This document shows positions 1-12,197 of a stretch of DNA of 64,000 nucleotides, piece after piece. The position numbers and the translations under genes were made by a program. Positions within the stretch are counted from its first letter, which is position 1, and the number at the start of each line of letters is the position of its first letter. This DNA comes from Ooceraea biroi. Its lineage: Eukaryota; Arthropoda; Insecta; Hymenoptera; Formicidae. The notes beneath the pieces are model-generated. The model ran no database searches, had not been told where the DNA came from, and saw nothing but the letters and a program-made list of their open reading frames with translations. The stretch covers positions 2,728,001 through 2,792,000 of the forward strand of contig NC_039507.1 of the NCBI RefSeq assembly GCF_003672135.1, given 5' to 3'.

Positions 1-1053
1 AGTAAAACCATAGTTTTCTTTGTTTTTTAATTCCCGAATGCTATTGTTTAAAGACGTATCTTTCGCAGAAGATTTCTCATCAAATCCGTAATCGTCGAAT
101 TAGCTCTTTAACATTTAAGACAAAATTGTTTCATAGTGCACCAATATATAATAGGTATCCTGACGCTGCACACAAACACGGATGACAAAGATGATAAATT
201 TATTACTCGGTTTTATCGGAATATATACCACTACCGTATACTTGTGCTATAGAGATATATCTTTGTCTTCGTAGCTCGGAAGTCTACTTTCGTCGAATGA
301 GTGACAAAGAATTTCACTGGTTCCGACCGGTGTTATAAATCGTATAAACATATGAAAACTCGATGGCGACGGGAAGAAGATTCGACGGCGGAGGCAAAAG
401 GACAACGTGAAGAACACGCGAAGCGGAACGGAAACGTACATTCGACCGTATAGTGGAGAAACGACGAAGGAGAACGGTCGGGCGCAATACGGAAAATGTA
501 TTTCGCGAAAGACAGAGAGACGCGGTCGCTCTATCGCGCTGTGGCACCGCTGCCAGGTACTGCTGCCGTTGCAGTGCGACGTTATATGGCGAACCAGCCG
601 TTTCACGCTACGTTTACCATTTTATTTTATTTCGAAGGATATATATTTTTAGATTTTATTGTGTCCCCATCCAGAACACCGTGTCTGTTCGACGAGTGTG
701 CCGCGAATTCTCCTCGTGTTCAGCGATACAGAAACAGGGAAGCTCTCATATAATTATAACATAATATATTGTGATAATTGAGAGAGAACCACCAAATTGA
801 TATAATGCATATGGTGGAATTCAACTTAATGAGCGATTTTAGTATTCTGCGTGCATTAATTCTGCATGTGTACGAGAACCACGTGCAGATTATATACATA
901 TACGTACAAGTCTTATTATTAAATCTAACCTGTATCAAACAAAATATTGTCTGGAAATAAATATGAGCTTTCGTCGAATCATGATTTTATAAATAAATGT
1001 TTTTCCGGCTGTAAGGATTGAATTAAATCGTCTAATGCAACTTAGATTCGTAT
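1..1053. other. Non-coding stretch, nothing recognised
   Basis: AT-rich ends flank a more GC-rich middle (about 350-600). Open frames occur on both strands over the same interval and none has a protein-like composition or recognisable motif. No RNA gene, repeat or transposon end was seen. Confidence 0.6.
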
Positions 1054-1096
1054 AAGGGTAGTGCGTATTTCGATCTACGAAATACGCACTATCCTT
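1054..1096. repeat. Near-perfect 19-bp hairpin with 5-nt loop
   Basis: The arm at 1054-1072 (AAGGGTAGTGCGTATTTCG) is the reverse complement of 1078-1096 except at one position, which would be a G:U pair if transcribed. The loop is ATCTA. The loop is shorter than usual for an animal microRNA precursor and the total length is small, so a relic foldback element or a cruciform-forming regulatory palindrome is as likely as an RNA. No clear target-site duplication was seen at the edges. The palindrome is directly visible; its role is unknown. Confidence 0.85.
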
Positions 1097-3870
1097 TTGA
1101 TATTAACTGGTGGAAGTGGAAGGGCGGAAACGTGGTGTTGGGTGGTAGAGCGGTAATAAAGTAAATCCATTTCCATCTACGGACGAGGACAACGACGATG
1201 GCAGCAACGGCTGCATCCAGGAAGCATCGGCCGCGGAAGCCGCCGCCAGCAACGCTTTATTATCTCGAAAGCTATTTCGTCGGTTGCCTACTCGCTAATA
1301 GGATTGTCACTCGCGTGCCTTTTGCCGGGCTACGAGAGCGGATAGTTCCAATTCCCAGTATCGCAATCGTCGTAGACGGTTCAAGATATTCCGGTTCGCG
1401 CCCGCCAAGTTCGTGTCTCGTTATCCGCCCGGTTCTTCCTTGCGTTCCCTACAGAAAGGGAAAGAGGCAGCCTGAGAAAATGAACCGTGGAAAAACCAAA
1501 CGACCCAGACAGCGGAACAAGTCCGAAGACGGTAACGATCGCACGAATTATTCTCCCTTCGTCGTCGCGGCCGTCCCCGTAAATTAATACCGGGTGGACA
1601 GTCGCGGACGGACACGGCGAGAACCTGGGTGGACGGATCCAGGATTCAAAGCACGATCTCTAAACTTTTTTGATGGCTCAATTTCGCGGGGAGACCCAAC
1701 GCCCCCTCCCCTCAGCCACGCCTAACCCCGTTGCACGACAATTCGCCCTTCTCATCGCCGTACCGAGACAGGAGCGAAGGATTCGGGTTAATGTCGCCAG
1801 GTTGAAGAAGGAGCAAAAAGAGAGAGAAAAAAAGAAAACTGAGAAACTTGCCGGCCAATTCACGGACGTGCCGTAGAGTCTAATATGTTTCGTATATCCC
1901 ACTTGGCCGTTTCTCTTGTTCTCTCCTTCTCTTCGTGCCACGAAAAAGGAACAAAAGGCACAGCGACGCCCTGGTGCGCCGGGGGTGGAGGAAGGGAGAG
2001 AATGGAGCGGGAGAGGAGTCCGGGGGACTGTGCCGGTATGTCTCGGCATAGCACTCGAACCCGATCCCACTTTCATAAGTTCTCCCAAGTTTTGCGGCGA
2101 CTAGTGTCTAATAGCCGGCTTTTCTCCCCCCCCCCCTCCTTCTCTTCCATTCCCATCCTTCGCATCGTTCTTCTCCCCGCCGTCCTACGTTGCCGCTAAA
2201 CACGTTTTCGCATCTTCTGCTCTTTCGCGTTTCCGATCTTTTTTCTCGCGCATCAAAGGCAATTAAGCTGACAAAAGTCACAAGAATTTTCATTGTGCAG
2301 ACAGACATCGAATGTTCATCTTTCTTTGGGCTTTCATACGATCGAAGCAAATACGATTTCTATCTCAAGAATGTTCAGAATTTTATTTTTTAATATCTTT
2401 GTGACATTGTTCGCTTGGCGTTTCGAATTATTACATTTTAGCATGGAATGATAATTAATATCACAGTTTTAGCATAATATAATAATAAATTACTTTAACA
2501 AATTAATTAATTATTTCGCGTGAGCTCTACGTTAGAGATATATAATGTATAACATATCGTGGAATGTATTTCACATATTATATTTCAAATTTGAGAACCA
2601 AAACTGCTGCAAGTACCCTCCAAAGTGATGAACTTTAATGAATTAATGTAACGCTTCATGAACTGTTACTTCCAAAATGATTAAACTAAAAGGATAATAA
2701 TGCGTATAATTAACATCAAATTTAATAAATATCCAGAGTTTTATGTAAATTATTAAGTATATTATCTAGCTGCAAAATAATAATTAATAGTTAATTAAAC
2801 AATCGTAGACGATTTTAAAGCAGATTCTATTATAACATTTTCCACGGCATAAAAAAATATGTGGACTGGTCGGCCAGCAATAAAAAGATATTCCGTATAA
2901 AAAGTGATCGTCATGCTTTCATTTCTTTCTCGTTGTGCTTACTTATTCACGGAAACACTAAAACATCAAATCTTATATGACTCTCTCAAAAATTTCCGTG
3001 ACAAACGTAACTGCAAAAAGTTTCGCAAAACTTGAAACGACGCTTGCGCTCCTGAGTATACATCTCGTGAAACTGTGTCAGCGTGACTGTGTTTATCGCG
3101 CGGTATTATCAATGCATCATTTTACATTGTAAAATTTCGAATCACATGTAGTTGTTACTGTCCGGCCATAATTCACGAACTATCCTGTAATAATTCACAC
3201 CGCAGCGGCGCGCGTGCACGCGCGCGCACACGCCCGGCTTCTCCAACTTCATCTGAAATTCTACGTGCCGTTCTTCCCCGTTTTACTTCTTGTTCCATTA
3301 CTTTTCGTTCTTCCGCTTTCCTGTCTTTTTGCCTTCCTTATCTAGCGGCGCGATATCGCCCTTGCGAAACTTGCAAGTGAAGAGATAGGGAAGAAAGCTC
3401 CCTCGAAGCTTCTACTTGACATCGAGTAACTTTTGATAGTTCTAAGAGGTAAGACGAGGAGGAAGAAGTCAAGATGGTAGAATTACCTCCGAATACTTCG
3501 TGACGGAATTTCAAGATTAACCGGGAATGCTGGTGGCAGCATTATGACGACAAAGCAAGCTTGTCGTTGCGAAAAAGAAAATGTATTTAGAACCGAGCAG
3601 TTTGAAATTTTCACGCCGCTGATATTTCGCTCTCGTGATACGATACGAATACAAAGAACGTTTACGAGAAATTACGGATCGCGTCCAAGGAAGAAGGATC
3701 GACTGGACGACGTGCGTGATAAATGATGGGTTCATTGGCGTTATATTGAAATCTTACCAGATGGTTATCCACACTCATCGTTTAAATGCACATATAATAT
3801 CATATAATACCAAGACGAGCAATCATTATTGATGAAAACATCGTATGAAATGGCGCAAAATAGAATCTTA
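1097..3870. other. Non-coding stretch with GC-rich and AT-rich halves
   Basis: About 1130-2260 is GC- and CpG-rich with purine-rich tracts (1801-1850, 1985-2030) and a C-run near 2127. Frames there are open on both strands through low-complexity sequence and are not convincing. About 2390-3140 is AT-rich and without features. A CG/CA alternating run (about 3203-3236) could adopt Z-form DNA. Nothing coding is supported. Confidence 0.6.
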
Positions 3871-3898
3871 ATGCAAATTAGATTAGTTTGATGCAAAT
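3871..3898 (+). promoter_or_regulatory. Paired ATGCAAAT octamers
   Basis: Two exact ATGCAAAT octamers lie on the same strand at 3871-3878 and 3891-3898, 20 bp apart start to start, with a homeodomain-like GATTAG between them. ATGCAAAT is the classic binding site for POU-homeodomain factors. The 20-bp spacing would put both sites on about the same DNA face. No neighbouring promoter or gene was found, so an enhancer role is inference. Confidence 0.35.
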
Positions 3899-6800
3899 AA
3901 GAGGAATTTGTAAGACAATCCACTAAGGTAATTTTTTTTCTATTTATATAATTATACAATTACATATCTTTATACAATTAGTTTTCAATTCTTCTTTCAA
4001 TCGATACATCTTTGGTAATCAACAAACTTTGTGTTATTTGCGATAAAAATTAATTACTACAGATTCTATGAAACTGTCAGATTAGATGTATTACTAAAGT
4101 TACTCGTTTAATCGCATTATCCATACATTGTGTAAACATTTAACGAGGATTTAAACTTTATTACAGCGAAAATTTCGTTCTGCGTGTATTTAATGTAACG
4201 GAATTTCACTGAGGTTTGTTCATTAATCACGGAATTTCAGCGAAGCTCTCGATCGCTCGTGGAGAACATCTTCCCTCTTCAAACATTTCAGTCCATAAAG
4301 AAGATTCGATAAATCTGCGACGAAAAAGAACGCCCAGGGAGTCGCCGCTTTTGATATCGCGAAGTATCGCCTGTTATCACGGTTACTTCAGGACTCGGTC
4401 CTTCTCACTGAGAGCCTACTTCATTTTTTTAAATGAAATCCGCTGATCAGTGCCTCGAACGCGTCCGCCCTCTCTTTCTTTCGATCCCGATCAGCTTTCT
4501 ATTACATCCACGCAATAAATCGTCCAGTCATCCACGACATACTAAATCCCCCTAAAAAAAAACTCCACGTTAAGAAGAGGATTATGAAGCCATCGATCGG
4601 TAACTAAGGAAGATTAAGTAGTCCTAACACAGTTTATAAAGTCTTTCAACTCTCCTCGTTGATTCCGCTATCACCCATATCCTTTCAAGAAGAAGAGAAC
4701 GCTGCAATCAATCGCTTGATTTCTGATAAAAAATGTTATTGACATTTCAGACCCGTCTCAAGAAATCTTAAAAATGTACCATCAAGCAGATTACTTCGTT
4801 ACAGATCTTCGTTTACAATTATAATACACTGAGATGCTTCAAACACTAGAATCTTTCCCCTCCCTTCCTCCATCATCATTTTCACATATACAGGTATCAG
4901 ATTTGAGCGATGTCGGAAAGTGTACGCAATTGTATCGCAGCAAATAACCCATCTGTTTCCCTAATGGCAATAAGTACATCATTAACCACCATGCTTAATC
5001 GAGCGAGAATTTGTTTTCAACTGGCCTAATTACGTGTAGCAATCGGAATATACAGCTGAGGTAAACAGATGCATGCATCGAAATCAACAACACCGTTCCT
5101 AATTAATTGCCTCTGCGCCGCGTGCGCCAGAGACCACCAGAAAATGTTTTTCCTATCTCGCGTGGCGTGAGGTCGCGATAATATACGCGAGTAGTGTCGA
5201 AACGACCGCGAGCTCGGTATTCGAACGGCAATAACGCGCGATAGTTGCTATATATGACCGCCAATATAATTCGCCGCACGTGCCATAAAAAAAATCCTGC
5301 GGGGCTCAAGTCCGCGCACTGCGATATAAGAAGTTTTACGTCGGTTCGTTAAATTCGAAAGGAAAGGAGCCGCCACGCGTGAAACGATCTATGCATACAT
5401 GCGTAACGTTACATGACCTGATCTGCATCCAGAGAAACTTAATTTCCATTAAATAAAAAAAAATGACAGAACACCTATTGAGGTCAGTTCTCCTTTCAAA
5501 ACGATTTCTTGCGTACTATCTTTAAGATCGTAAGAAAATCCCAGGACACGAGTAGTTTGTATAATCATACAGTCACTCTTTATAAATAGTTGTAAATAAC
5601 GACAGATCTTTCCTCATAGCTGAGTCTCCATTTCCTTATGTATACCGTCGTTCTATTCCATTTTCATACATTTTGCTGCGGCGCGAACAGAAGAAAAAGG
5701 AAGAGAAAGAGGGTGAGAGAGAAAACGAAGCAAACGGGAAAACGAGCATTATTTCGCACGTTGCATGTGTCGTATAAAAAATCCGCAGAACGTGATGGCA
5801 CACAGTAGATGTATAAGGCACGCGCAGCCGGGGCGCCCGAGCATTTCGTTTCCAGTTTATTAGATTCACGCGCGCCGACGTAGACGCGAAAAAGTTCGTT
5901 CGACCTGCGACCCCGGGCTGGGACGCGTTCGGGACGAAACGCGCGAATACGTTTGTTTCGGTTGATTTGTACCTCGGGTGTACCTCTTATTTCGCGCCGC
6001 ATATTCCGACGGAGGGAAGGCGCGACGAAGCGCGCGTCACGTAGCGCTGCAGCCGAAACGTGCTTCAATTTTCGGAGCGGCGCGATGTCGGGCAGAACAA
6101 TGCACAGTTGTGCATCTAGTCGCGGAGAAGTTACCGGAGAAACGTTAACAACCGCCTTTCACCAACTTCTCGCCGAAATAAAAGCGCAGCCAACGACACG
6201 CAGCGACTTCCACCCCAATTCCCACCCGTTCGTTCACCCACCTCGTCGTCGCTCCATCCCGTAACAATATTAACAGGCGTTTCTCTCGCGGAGACGAAAC
6301 AGCGAGTAAAGCAGAGTAAAGCTCACTTTTCAAAACACGATCCCGCACTATGCGGCATATTAAATGCTCCTCTTGCTGCCTGCAACTGCATTCGTCAAAC
6401 CACACTGGCGTCTCTGACGACGCTCGTGAAACTAAGAGATCAAAAATAAAAATAAATATCGTTCTCTTATACTAATATGGTCCGTATCATATGATTAACA
6501 AAAATGTCAATTAGAGTTTAACGAATAAACTTAAACTTTAATTATCAAATGCAGAAACTACAATATAGTAAAGAAAGAAGTAGGAGTGACGATTTGTTAC
6601 TTTTTTTGCAAAAATGAAGAATGACTTTGGAGAGTAGGGTATCTTTTTATGGAGATATCTTGATAAATACATCCAACTTTAAATAGCAGCTAAGAAGCAC
6701 ATAAGTACAGTTCCAACAAAGTTTTCGTGAAATTTTAAACACACCTTCCATTTTGCCCTAAAAAGGAGTTAAGCTCCTTTAAGGTATTAGAGTGCATGGA

Positions 6801-6934
6801 GAAGGGTAACAGGGAAGACGGCGCGGAAAGATCGGGGCTTCAAAAAGTAATTTCGTAGGTTTGGTTGTGTCACGCACGTAACATTTCCCGCGGGACCAAC
6901 CCGAATTCGGTACATAAAAAACATTTTTCCCTGC
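3899..6934. other. Non-coding stretch, nothing recognised
   Basis: AT-rich to about 5050, then CpG-rich to about 6300 (many CGCG tetramers), then AT-rich again. Frames at 5664-6068 and 5953-6264 overlap each other on opposite strands and are arginine-rich, as expected from CpG-rich non-coding DNA. A short palindrome at about 6760-6780 (AAAGGAG / CTCCTTT) is the only other structure seen. Confidence 0.55.
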
Positions 6935-7013
6935 GACGTGACGTGACGTGTTATTCGAGACGAAGAGGAGAGGCAAAGAGGGAGAATTTCATATTTGTAC
7001 GCGTATGTGACGT
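6935..7013 (+). promoter_or_regulatory. Cluster of TGACGT (CRE-like) sites
   Basis: A 5-bp tandem repeat, three units of GACGT at 6935-6950, creates overlapping TGACGT half-sites at 6939-6944 and 6944-6949. A further TGACGTGG lies at 7008-7015. TGACGT(G) is the core site of CREB/ATF-type bZIP factors. No gene start is recognisable nearby, so this is a motif observation only. Confidence 0.25.
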
Positions 7014-8228
7014 GGAAGTTACAGTGCGATAGATTTTTCGAGAATATATCAAACGGCCGAAATATTATCACCTCTGATCAAACAGAAATATGCGACCACA
7101 ATGTGATACATCAATTGTCACTATAGCATACTCTTTTGAAAAGGTAGAAGCCGTATTTCAGCACATACATCGACAAACATAAAATTCTTGATCACTTTTA
7201 CAATTGATGAATTTTTTCAGTGAGATTACATCTCTATAAATCTGTAAATAATTACGTTTCACATGAAGAACAAGCTATTTTCATTTATCAGAAAATCACA
7301 AATCAATGATCAAAGAGCATTAACAATACCACTAAATGTAATATGAGATTTACCATCCATCTATTCTAGTTGGAATAGACATCAAAGATTACATCATCAT
7401 TTACTGCACTAGATGAACTGTATCGCATTATTGGCTCTAAATCATCTAAATTAATTAATTTAAGATATTCAATTTTCAATCGAGTACAAAATAAGAAGCA
7501 CGAAATAGTAGACTATACAAAATAAATAAAGTCACTTGAAATACGTATTTAGCAACGCGTGATATATCGCATTGCATAACTGTTATAAAAATCGGATTTA
7601 ATCAACAATTTTTAGTCCATGATAATGGATCGCATCGCGCAAAATGTCATTACACTAATTCTGATATATATGTACAATAATCACACACACATAAAGATCA
7701 ATGTATCTTGCGCTTGACACGATGCACTTCCGAGTAAATCAAAAATACAAATTCATCCGGATGGCGCGAGTGAATGGTCCATCAAAACAGAACAGATCAG
7801 AGAGAAATATTTCCTAGCGTTCGTGACGTCGGTCGACACCACCTCGCGAATCGATTTGTTCCAACGCATCGTTCGTACTTTTCATAGAAACAACACGCCC
7901 AATTAATCCATTACACGATGGTCGCAGGTCGAGCGCATAACGATGAAAATAGAACAAAAGCACACATATGCATGATAGAAATGTATGATCGCACAGTAGC
8001 ACGATAAATTCCAGATTACGTTCAACAACGAATCACATTTGACATAAAATCATTCATAGAAGGAAAATGCGTGGTACTATTTGCGAAATTTGTATTTAAT
8101 CCTTTCGCTCTTAACGCTGGCTATAGTCGTCATTCATGACATAGCCTGTAGACCAAATATAAGTTGAAATAAATAGTTACCGTTTTTATGAACATTTCGT
8201 TTTAGTTTTTGCTTGGAAAATTATATCT
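7014..8228. other. AT-rich non-coding stretch
   Basis: AT-rich sequence with no open frame of interest, no long repeat and no RNA gene seen. It leads directly into the piggyBac-type element at 8229. Confidence 0.6.
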
Positions 8229-8434
8229 TTAACCCATTAACCGGGGAGTTCGTTTACCGAAAGCGCGTTGCGTTAGTCTTTTCCGATATAAACAAGTGCA
8301 AGTGAAAAAAACATCTGAAAATATCGAGCTATTATGACAATAAAAAACAAATAATTCAATGACGTTTAAATTTACGTGTGCTGCTTTTAAATATCCGTGG
8401 CGAATTAACTCGTCATCCCCGGTTAATGGGTTAA
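8229..8434. mobile_element. piggyBac-type miniature transposon (TTAA target site)
   Basis: A 198-bp element (8233-8430) is bounded by TTAA on both sides (8229-8232 and 8431-8434). It has perfect 15-bp terminal inverted repeats, CCCATTAACCGGGGA at 8233-8247 and its reverse complement at 8416-8430. TTAA duplication and termini starting CCC are the hallmarks of the piggyBac superfamily. The interior has no transposase, so this is a non-autonomous copy that would depend on a transposase elsewhere. The perfect ends suggest fairly recent insertion or maintenance of the ends. Superfamily assignment rests on termini and target site only. Confidence 0.85.
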
Positions 8435-8584
8435 TATAATGAGTTAACAGTGGAATAAATAAAAAAAAGATTCTAATTGTTAAAATGCATGAAACTAGCG
8501 ATCTATCCATTCTTATACTGTATAATTGTCATTCGACTGACGCCACCGTAGCGGAAAGGTTAATAGCAGGGATGCATAATATAT

Positions 8585-8829
8585 ATCGTGCATTTCATGA
8601 TCATACTTTAAACAAACGATCCATTTATTCGATCCCCAGCAACGAATTAAAACAGAGAAACGTACAAAAGATCAATAAAAATAGATGGAACATGTCACGC
8701 CTCATGAAATCATATAACGTCTCTTTGCAGTTTGGCAACAGCCGTCCAATAAACTCCTCCGTGGTGCAATCCATTTTTATACGCGAGAACAGTAGGAGTT
8801 GACATTTATTCGACATCAACGTATCTCGT
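8585..8829 (-). repeat. Left arm of inverted duplication with conserved core
   Basis: This segment is repeated in reverse orientation at 9628-9872. The arms align along their whole length with several small indels. The core at 8697-8774 differs from its partner by only two substitutions and one 3-bp indel. Read on the minus strand, the core gives 26 codons starting MDCT and ending DFMRR; both substitutions are synonymous and the indel keeps frame. The opposite strand is also open and also shows synonymous changes there, so the coding strand cannot be fixed. The flanks are clearly more diverged. It could be a small exon, the inverted end of an unknown element, or a segment homogenised by gene conversion. 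Confidence 0.8.
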
Positions 8830-9627
8830 AAGCATCATAAATTATTAATTACAAGACATAAACAATTTTCATACACAGTTTTCTGAAGTTGCAAATACGT
8901 AATTAGGATACATGCATCACGCAAGTTGCGAATGGAAACAATATCGAAATTGCGTACGATGTCACATAGTGCGCATTTAGATATTTGTACATCCAAATAT
9001 TGTACTACACGATGCAGCGCGCGCGGCATATAGAGGAGGGAAAAAAATAACGTGTGTAACCGGTGGAGAACATCACTCGAGGCCGCAGTAGTTGAAAACT
9101 CGTCGGGGATGGTGGTTGTACTCGTCGAGTCGGGGATGGAGGGAAACGCGATGTATATGAAATTCAAGCCATAAAAAATATCGACGGGATACACGCGAAC
9201 GGTAAACAGCAACGTGGCTATAATGCCGAACAAACACACGTACGCGGTAAAATGCAGTTAAATTCTGTCGGACAAAGAAAAGAAGAGGAAAGACGAAAAG
9301 AAAAAGGAAGAAGCGACGGAGAAGGAGCGAAGGGAGAGAGAAAGAGAAACGACCATCTCTTTCACGGGATTCTTCCAGCCCGAGCAAAATATTACCCATT
9401 CACGCAAAATGAACCATTCGTATCGTCTACCCAGCGATTTTCTCTGCTTCTTTTCGTCTCGTTCCGTATTTCTCGCCTCGCGAGCGCGCGCGCACGCACG
9501 AAGTCGTTGCATATTAATATCGCGCAAATGCGCGCGCGCCCACAGTAATTTGTAAATGAAGTTACATGTCAGGTAGCGAAAGTTAACCGCTCGACGCGTT
9601 GAAAGACCGTGATATTTTCTTGGACGA
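8830..9627. other. Spacer between the inverted arms
   Basis: About 800 bp separates the two inverted arms. It is AT-rich at the left, then contains a purine-rich tract (about 9275-9360) and a CG/CA alternating run near 9481-9500 and 9529-9541. No transposase or other protein was recognised. If the arms are divergent first exons, this would be a shared bidirectional promoter region; if they are transposon ends, this is the cargo. Neither is demonstrated. Confidence 0.5.
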
Positions 9628-9872
9628 GGTACGTTGATGTCGAATAAATGTCGGCCCCTACTGTCATCGCGTATAAAAATGGATTGCACGGAGGAGTTTA
9701 TTGGACGGCTGTTGCCAAACTGCAAAGAGACATTATACGATTTCATGAGGCGTAATGTGTTTCTCTTGTTTCCTATCTTTTTCTACTTATTGATCTTTCG
9801 TACGTTTCTCTTGTTTTAATTCGTTGTTGTGAATCGAATAATGGACCGTTTGTTTAAAGCATGAAATGCGAT
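9628..9872 (+). repeat. Right arm of inverted duplication with conserved core
   Basis: This is the inverted partner of 8585-8829. The conserved core at 9679-9753 gives 25 codons on the plus strand, starting MDCTEEF and ending DFMRR, with one Thr fewer than the left copy. The frame stays open upstream to an ATG at 9634 and downstream to about 9819, but the extensions are less alike between copies. A TATAAAA at 9672-9678 abuts the core ATG and is too close to serve as its TATA box. No domain family was recognised in the 25-residue core. Confidence 0.8.
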
Positions 9873-12161
9873 AACAAGTCATATTATCGTTCATTATTGT
9901 GTAAAATAATAGCAGAATTATATAATGATTTGGTTTTTGAGCTGTACTGAATATCAATATTAGATATCAGATTGAATAATTGCACAATAGAATTTGAAAC
10001 GAAAAATTCGATTATCATTGATTGTGGAGATAAATGAAACAAGCCGTATTAACTTTCAATCTCATTATGCTTGATTCGTTACTCATTTTATGTTAATAAT
10101 CACCGGATAGAATTACTTTCAAGAGAGTATTCTAGATTACATTACGTTTAACGCAATGTCACGACATTACCCTGTTTGACTCCACTTCGCTCGCAACTCG
10201 TTTGTCACCGTAGAGAGACAAGGAGCGGCTTCACGGGAGATTTCGTCAAAACGATCATTACGAGCGACGAATCTCACGCTTCCCGGAAATGATAAATCGC
10301 CGCAATTTCACGGACTGTCGTCCGCTCGAACGGCAGACCGGTTGCGAGAACGATTCGCCTGCTCCATCAGGTATGCGCCAGCTGGATGACGAGAAAAAAA
10401 ACCGGGCGGCCGGTTTCGAGAATCGTGCGAATTTTACAACGTGCGCTAAAAGCGGCGATCCCGACGTACACGATCGTCGATACTGCATACGAAGGGTGGA
10501 AGCGCGGCGCGGTGTGCACGACGCCAAAGAGATTTTCTCTAATTGACTTCGAGGGTCCTCGCGTCGCTAACTCGACTGGAATGCACCGGAACGCTACCCC
10601 ATTAAATTCATCCGCGATAGAAAGACTACGCTCCCTATCTGCCCCCTTCCCGGCTCTTTCTCTCTCTGTCTTTCTCCACCCTCATCCACGGTTAAAATCG
10701 CCACCATCGTGCTCGCTTCTTTTCCTATTCTCTTCTCCCCTTTTCCCTGCATCGTCTCGTCAGGCCTTTCCCACTTTTCATTCTCGCCCATGCCGACGTG
10801 GTTCAATATTTGCACATAGATCGATAACGGGGAGGAGAGGGTGGTCGAGGGGGCGGTGGAGTAGACAATACTTTCCGCCGACGGCATATCAGACTCCATA
10901 GATGGCAAAATGGAGAAGGGAGGGGGATGATAGGACGAGCCGTGATGAGAGAGCGAGAGAGGGCCGGTGGGGGTCGTTCGAGAAGACGGGCCGCTGATAG
11001 GTTTGCACAATATTGATTCAATAACGGGTGAATTCTTTGCCGCTTTACGGGCAAGCAGCACGCTCGCTTGGCGATCGGTGGCACGAGACGAACAGAGAGA
11101 AAGAGGAAGCCGGAAAAGAGAGGGATAAAGGATAGTAGAATTCGCGGCACTCGAGGTTACGGCGAAGGCGATATGATGGCAGGGCAGAGATACTCCACTG
11201 CTGATGGTGGCGGTGCTAGTGGTGGTGATGGTGCGGTGGAGAATGGCAAGGGGCAGAGCGTATTTCGGCTTCATTTCATCCTTTATGCTGGTAACGGGTG
11301 GGGCAGTCAGGAGAGGAAAGAGGGGCGGAAGGAGGAGAAGGAACAGAAAGGCCGAGGTAGGATGGGGAACGAGGCACGCTGAATTACAAGCCCTTGCGAG
11401 ATACCGCAGAATTCGCGTTCAAGATTAAACGGGCGTAAGTCGTTCCGCCCTGCAGCATTTAACAAGGTAGCCTCTTGCGGTGTGGATGGTGCGACGGGGT
11501 GTTGGTCCCTCCCACCTTCACCGACGGTGTGCCTGTGTACCGCGTGTTTACCGTAATACGCGCCATTCCGTTCTTTCGTATTCTCGCGTGCTAATCGTTG
11601 CCACGAGCGGCGACGATGTTCCTGCAGAGATATTCCAGACCCACGATATTTCGCCGAATACCACAATTAATATTAATAATGGTACGAATTTATACGCAGA
11701 AAATAAATATTTTATAGAGAAGTTCATAATAACTCAAAATATAGCTATTATGTAACGTGCTCCTAAATTGTTTTTCTACTAGTTATTCTTCGAGCAACTT
11801 CAAGTCAATTAATTTTAAGAATAATTATCAAGTATAATGTAGATATTATAATTATAAAAAATAATTAATAAAAATCATAATACGCTTTATTTTATGAATG
11901 TATAAAATTACATTAAGAATGCGTTGGAAAGAAAAAACAGAATGTCGCCTGTTAAATATCTCACATCTAGAGAAAAAGAAAATGATATAAACTTTCACCT
12001 TTAATTAACTATTGATGATGTAATTACTGTCGTGTTATCTCGCGAACATTTTTCAATGTCTGAAAACACGAGTCGCCGGCGTCTTCGAATATAGTAGCAC
12101 AGTCGCAGTGAAAGGCGAATGCATGTTTAAAAGTTAAAATCACTAATCTATGTGATAGTGG
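9873..12161. other. Non-coding stretch with purine/pyrimidine tracts
   Basis: AT-rich to about 10180, then GC-rich. A pyrimidine-rich tract (about 10625-10765) is followed by purine-rich tracts (about 10825-10970 and 11080-11360). A 226-codon minus-strand frame at 10594-11274 and overlapping plus-strand frames run through these tracts; their Ser/Thr/Pro or Arg/Gly/Glu composition is an artefact of the tracts. From 11640 the sequence is AT-rich with nothing seen. Confidence 0.55.
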
Positions 12162-12197
12162 TACACGAACACACACGAACACACACACACACACACA
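12162..12197. repeat. (AC)n microsatellite
   Basis: Imperfect AC dinucleotide repeat, interrupted by CGAAC twice and then pure from about 12181. Confidence 0.9.

Noticed and set aside
2041..2100. GGGTTCGAGTGC on the minus strand, resembling a tRNA B box
   Set aside because: No A box lies at the required distance upstream on that strand.
5813..5830. TAAGGCACGCG, shared with the start of microRNA miR-124
   Set aside because: The match stops after 11 bases and no hairpin surrounds it.
10594..11274. 226-codon minus-strand open frame, the longest in the window
   Set aside because: It runs through purine/pyrimidine low-complexity tracts, has Ser/Thr/Pro-rich composition with no domain, and overlaps other long frames on both strands.
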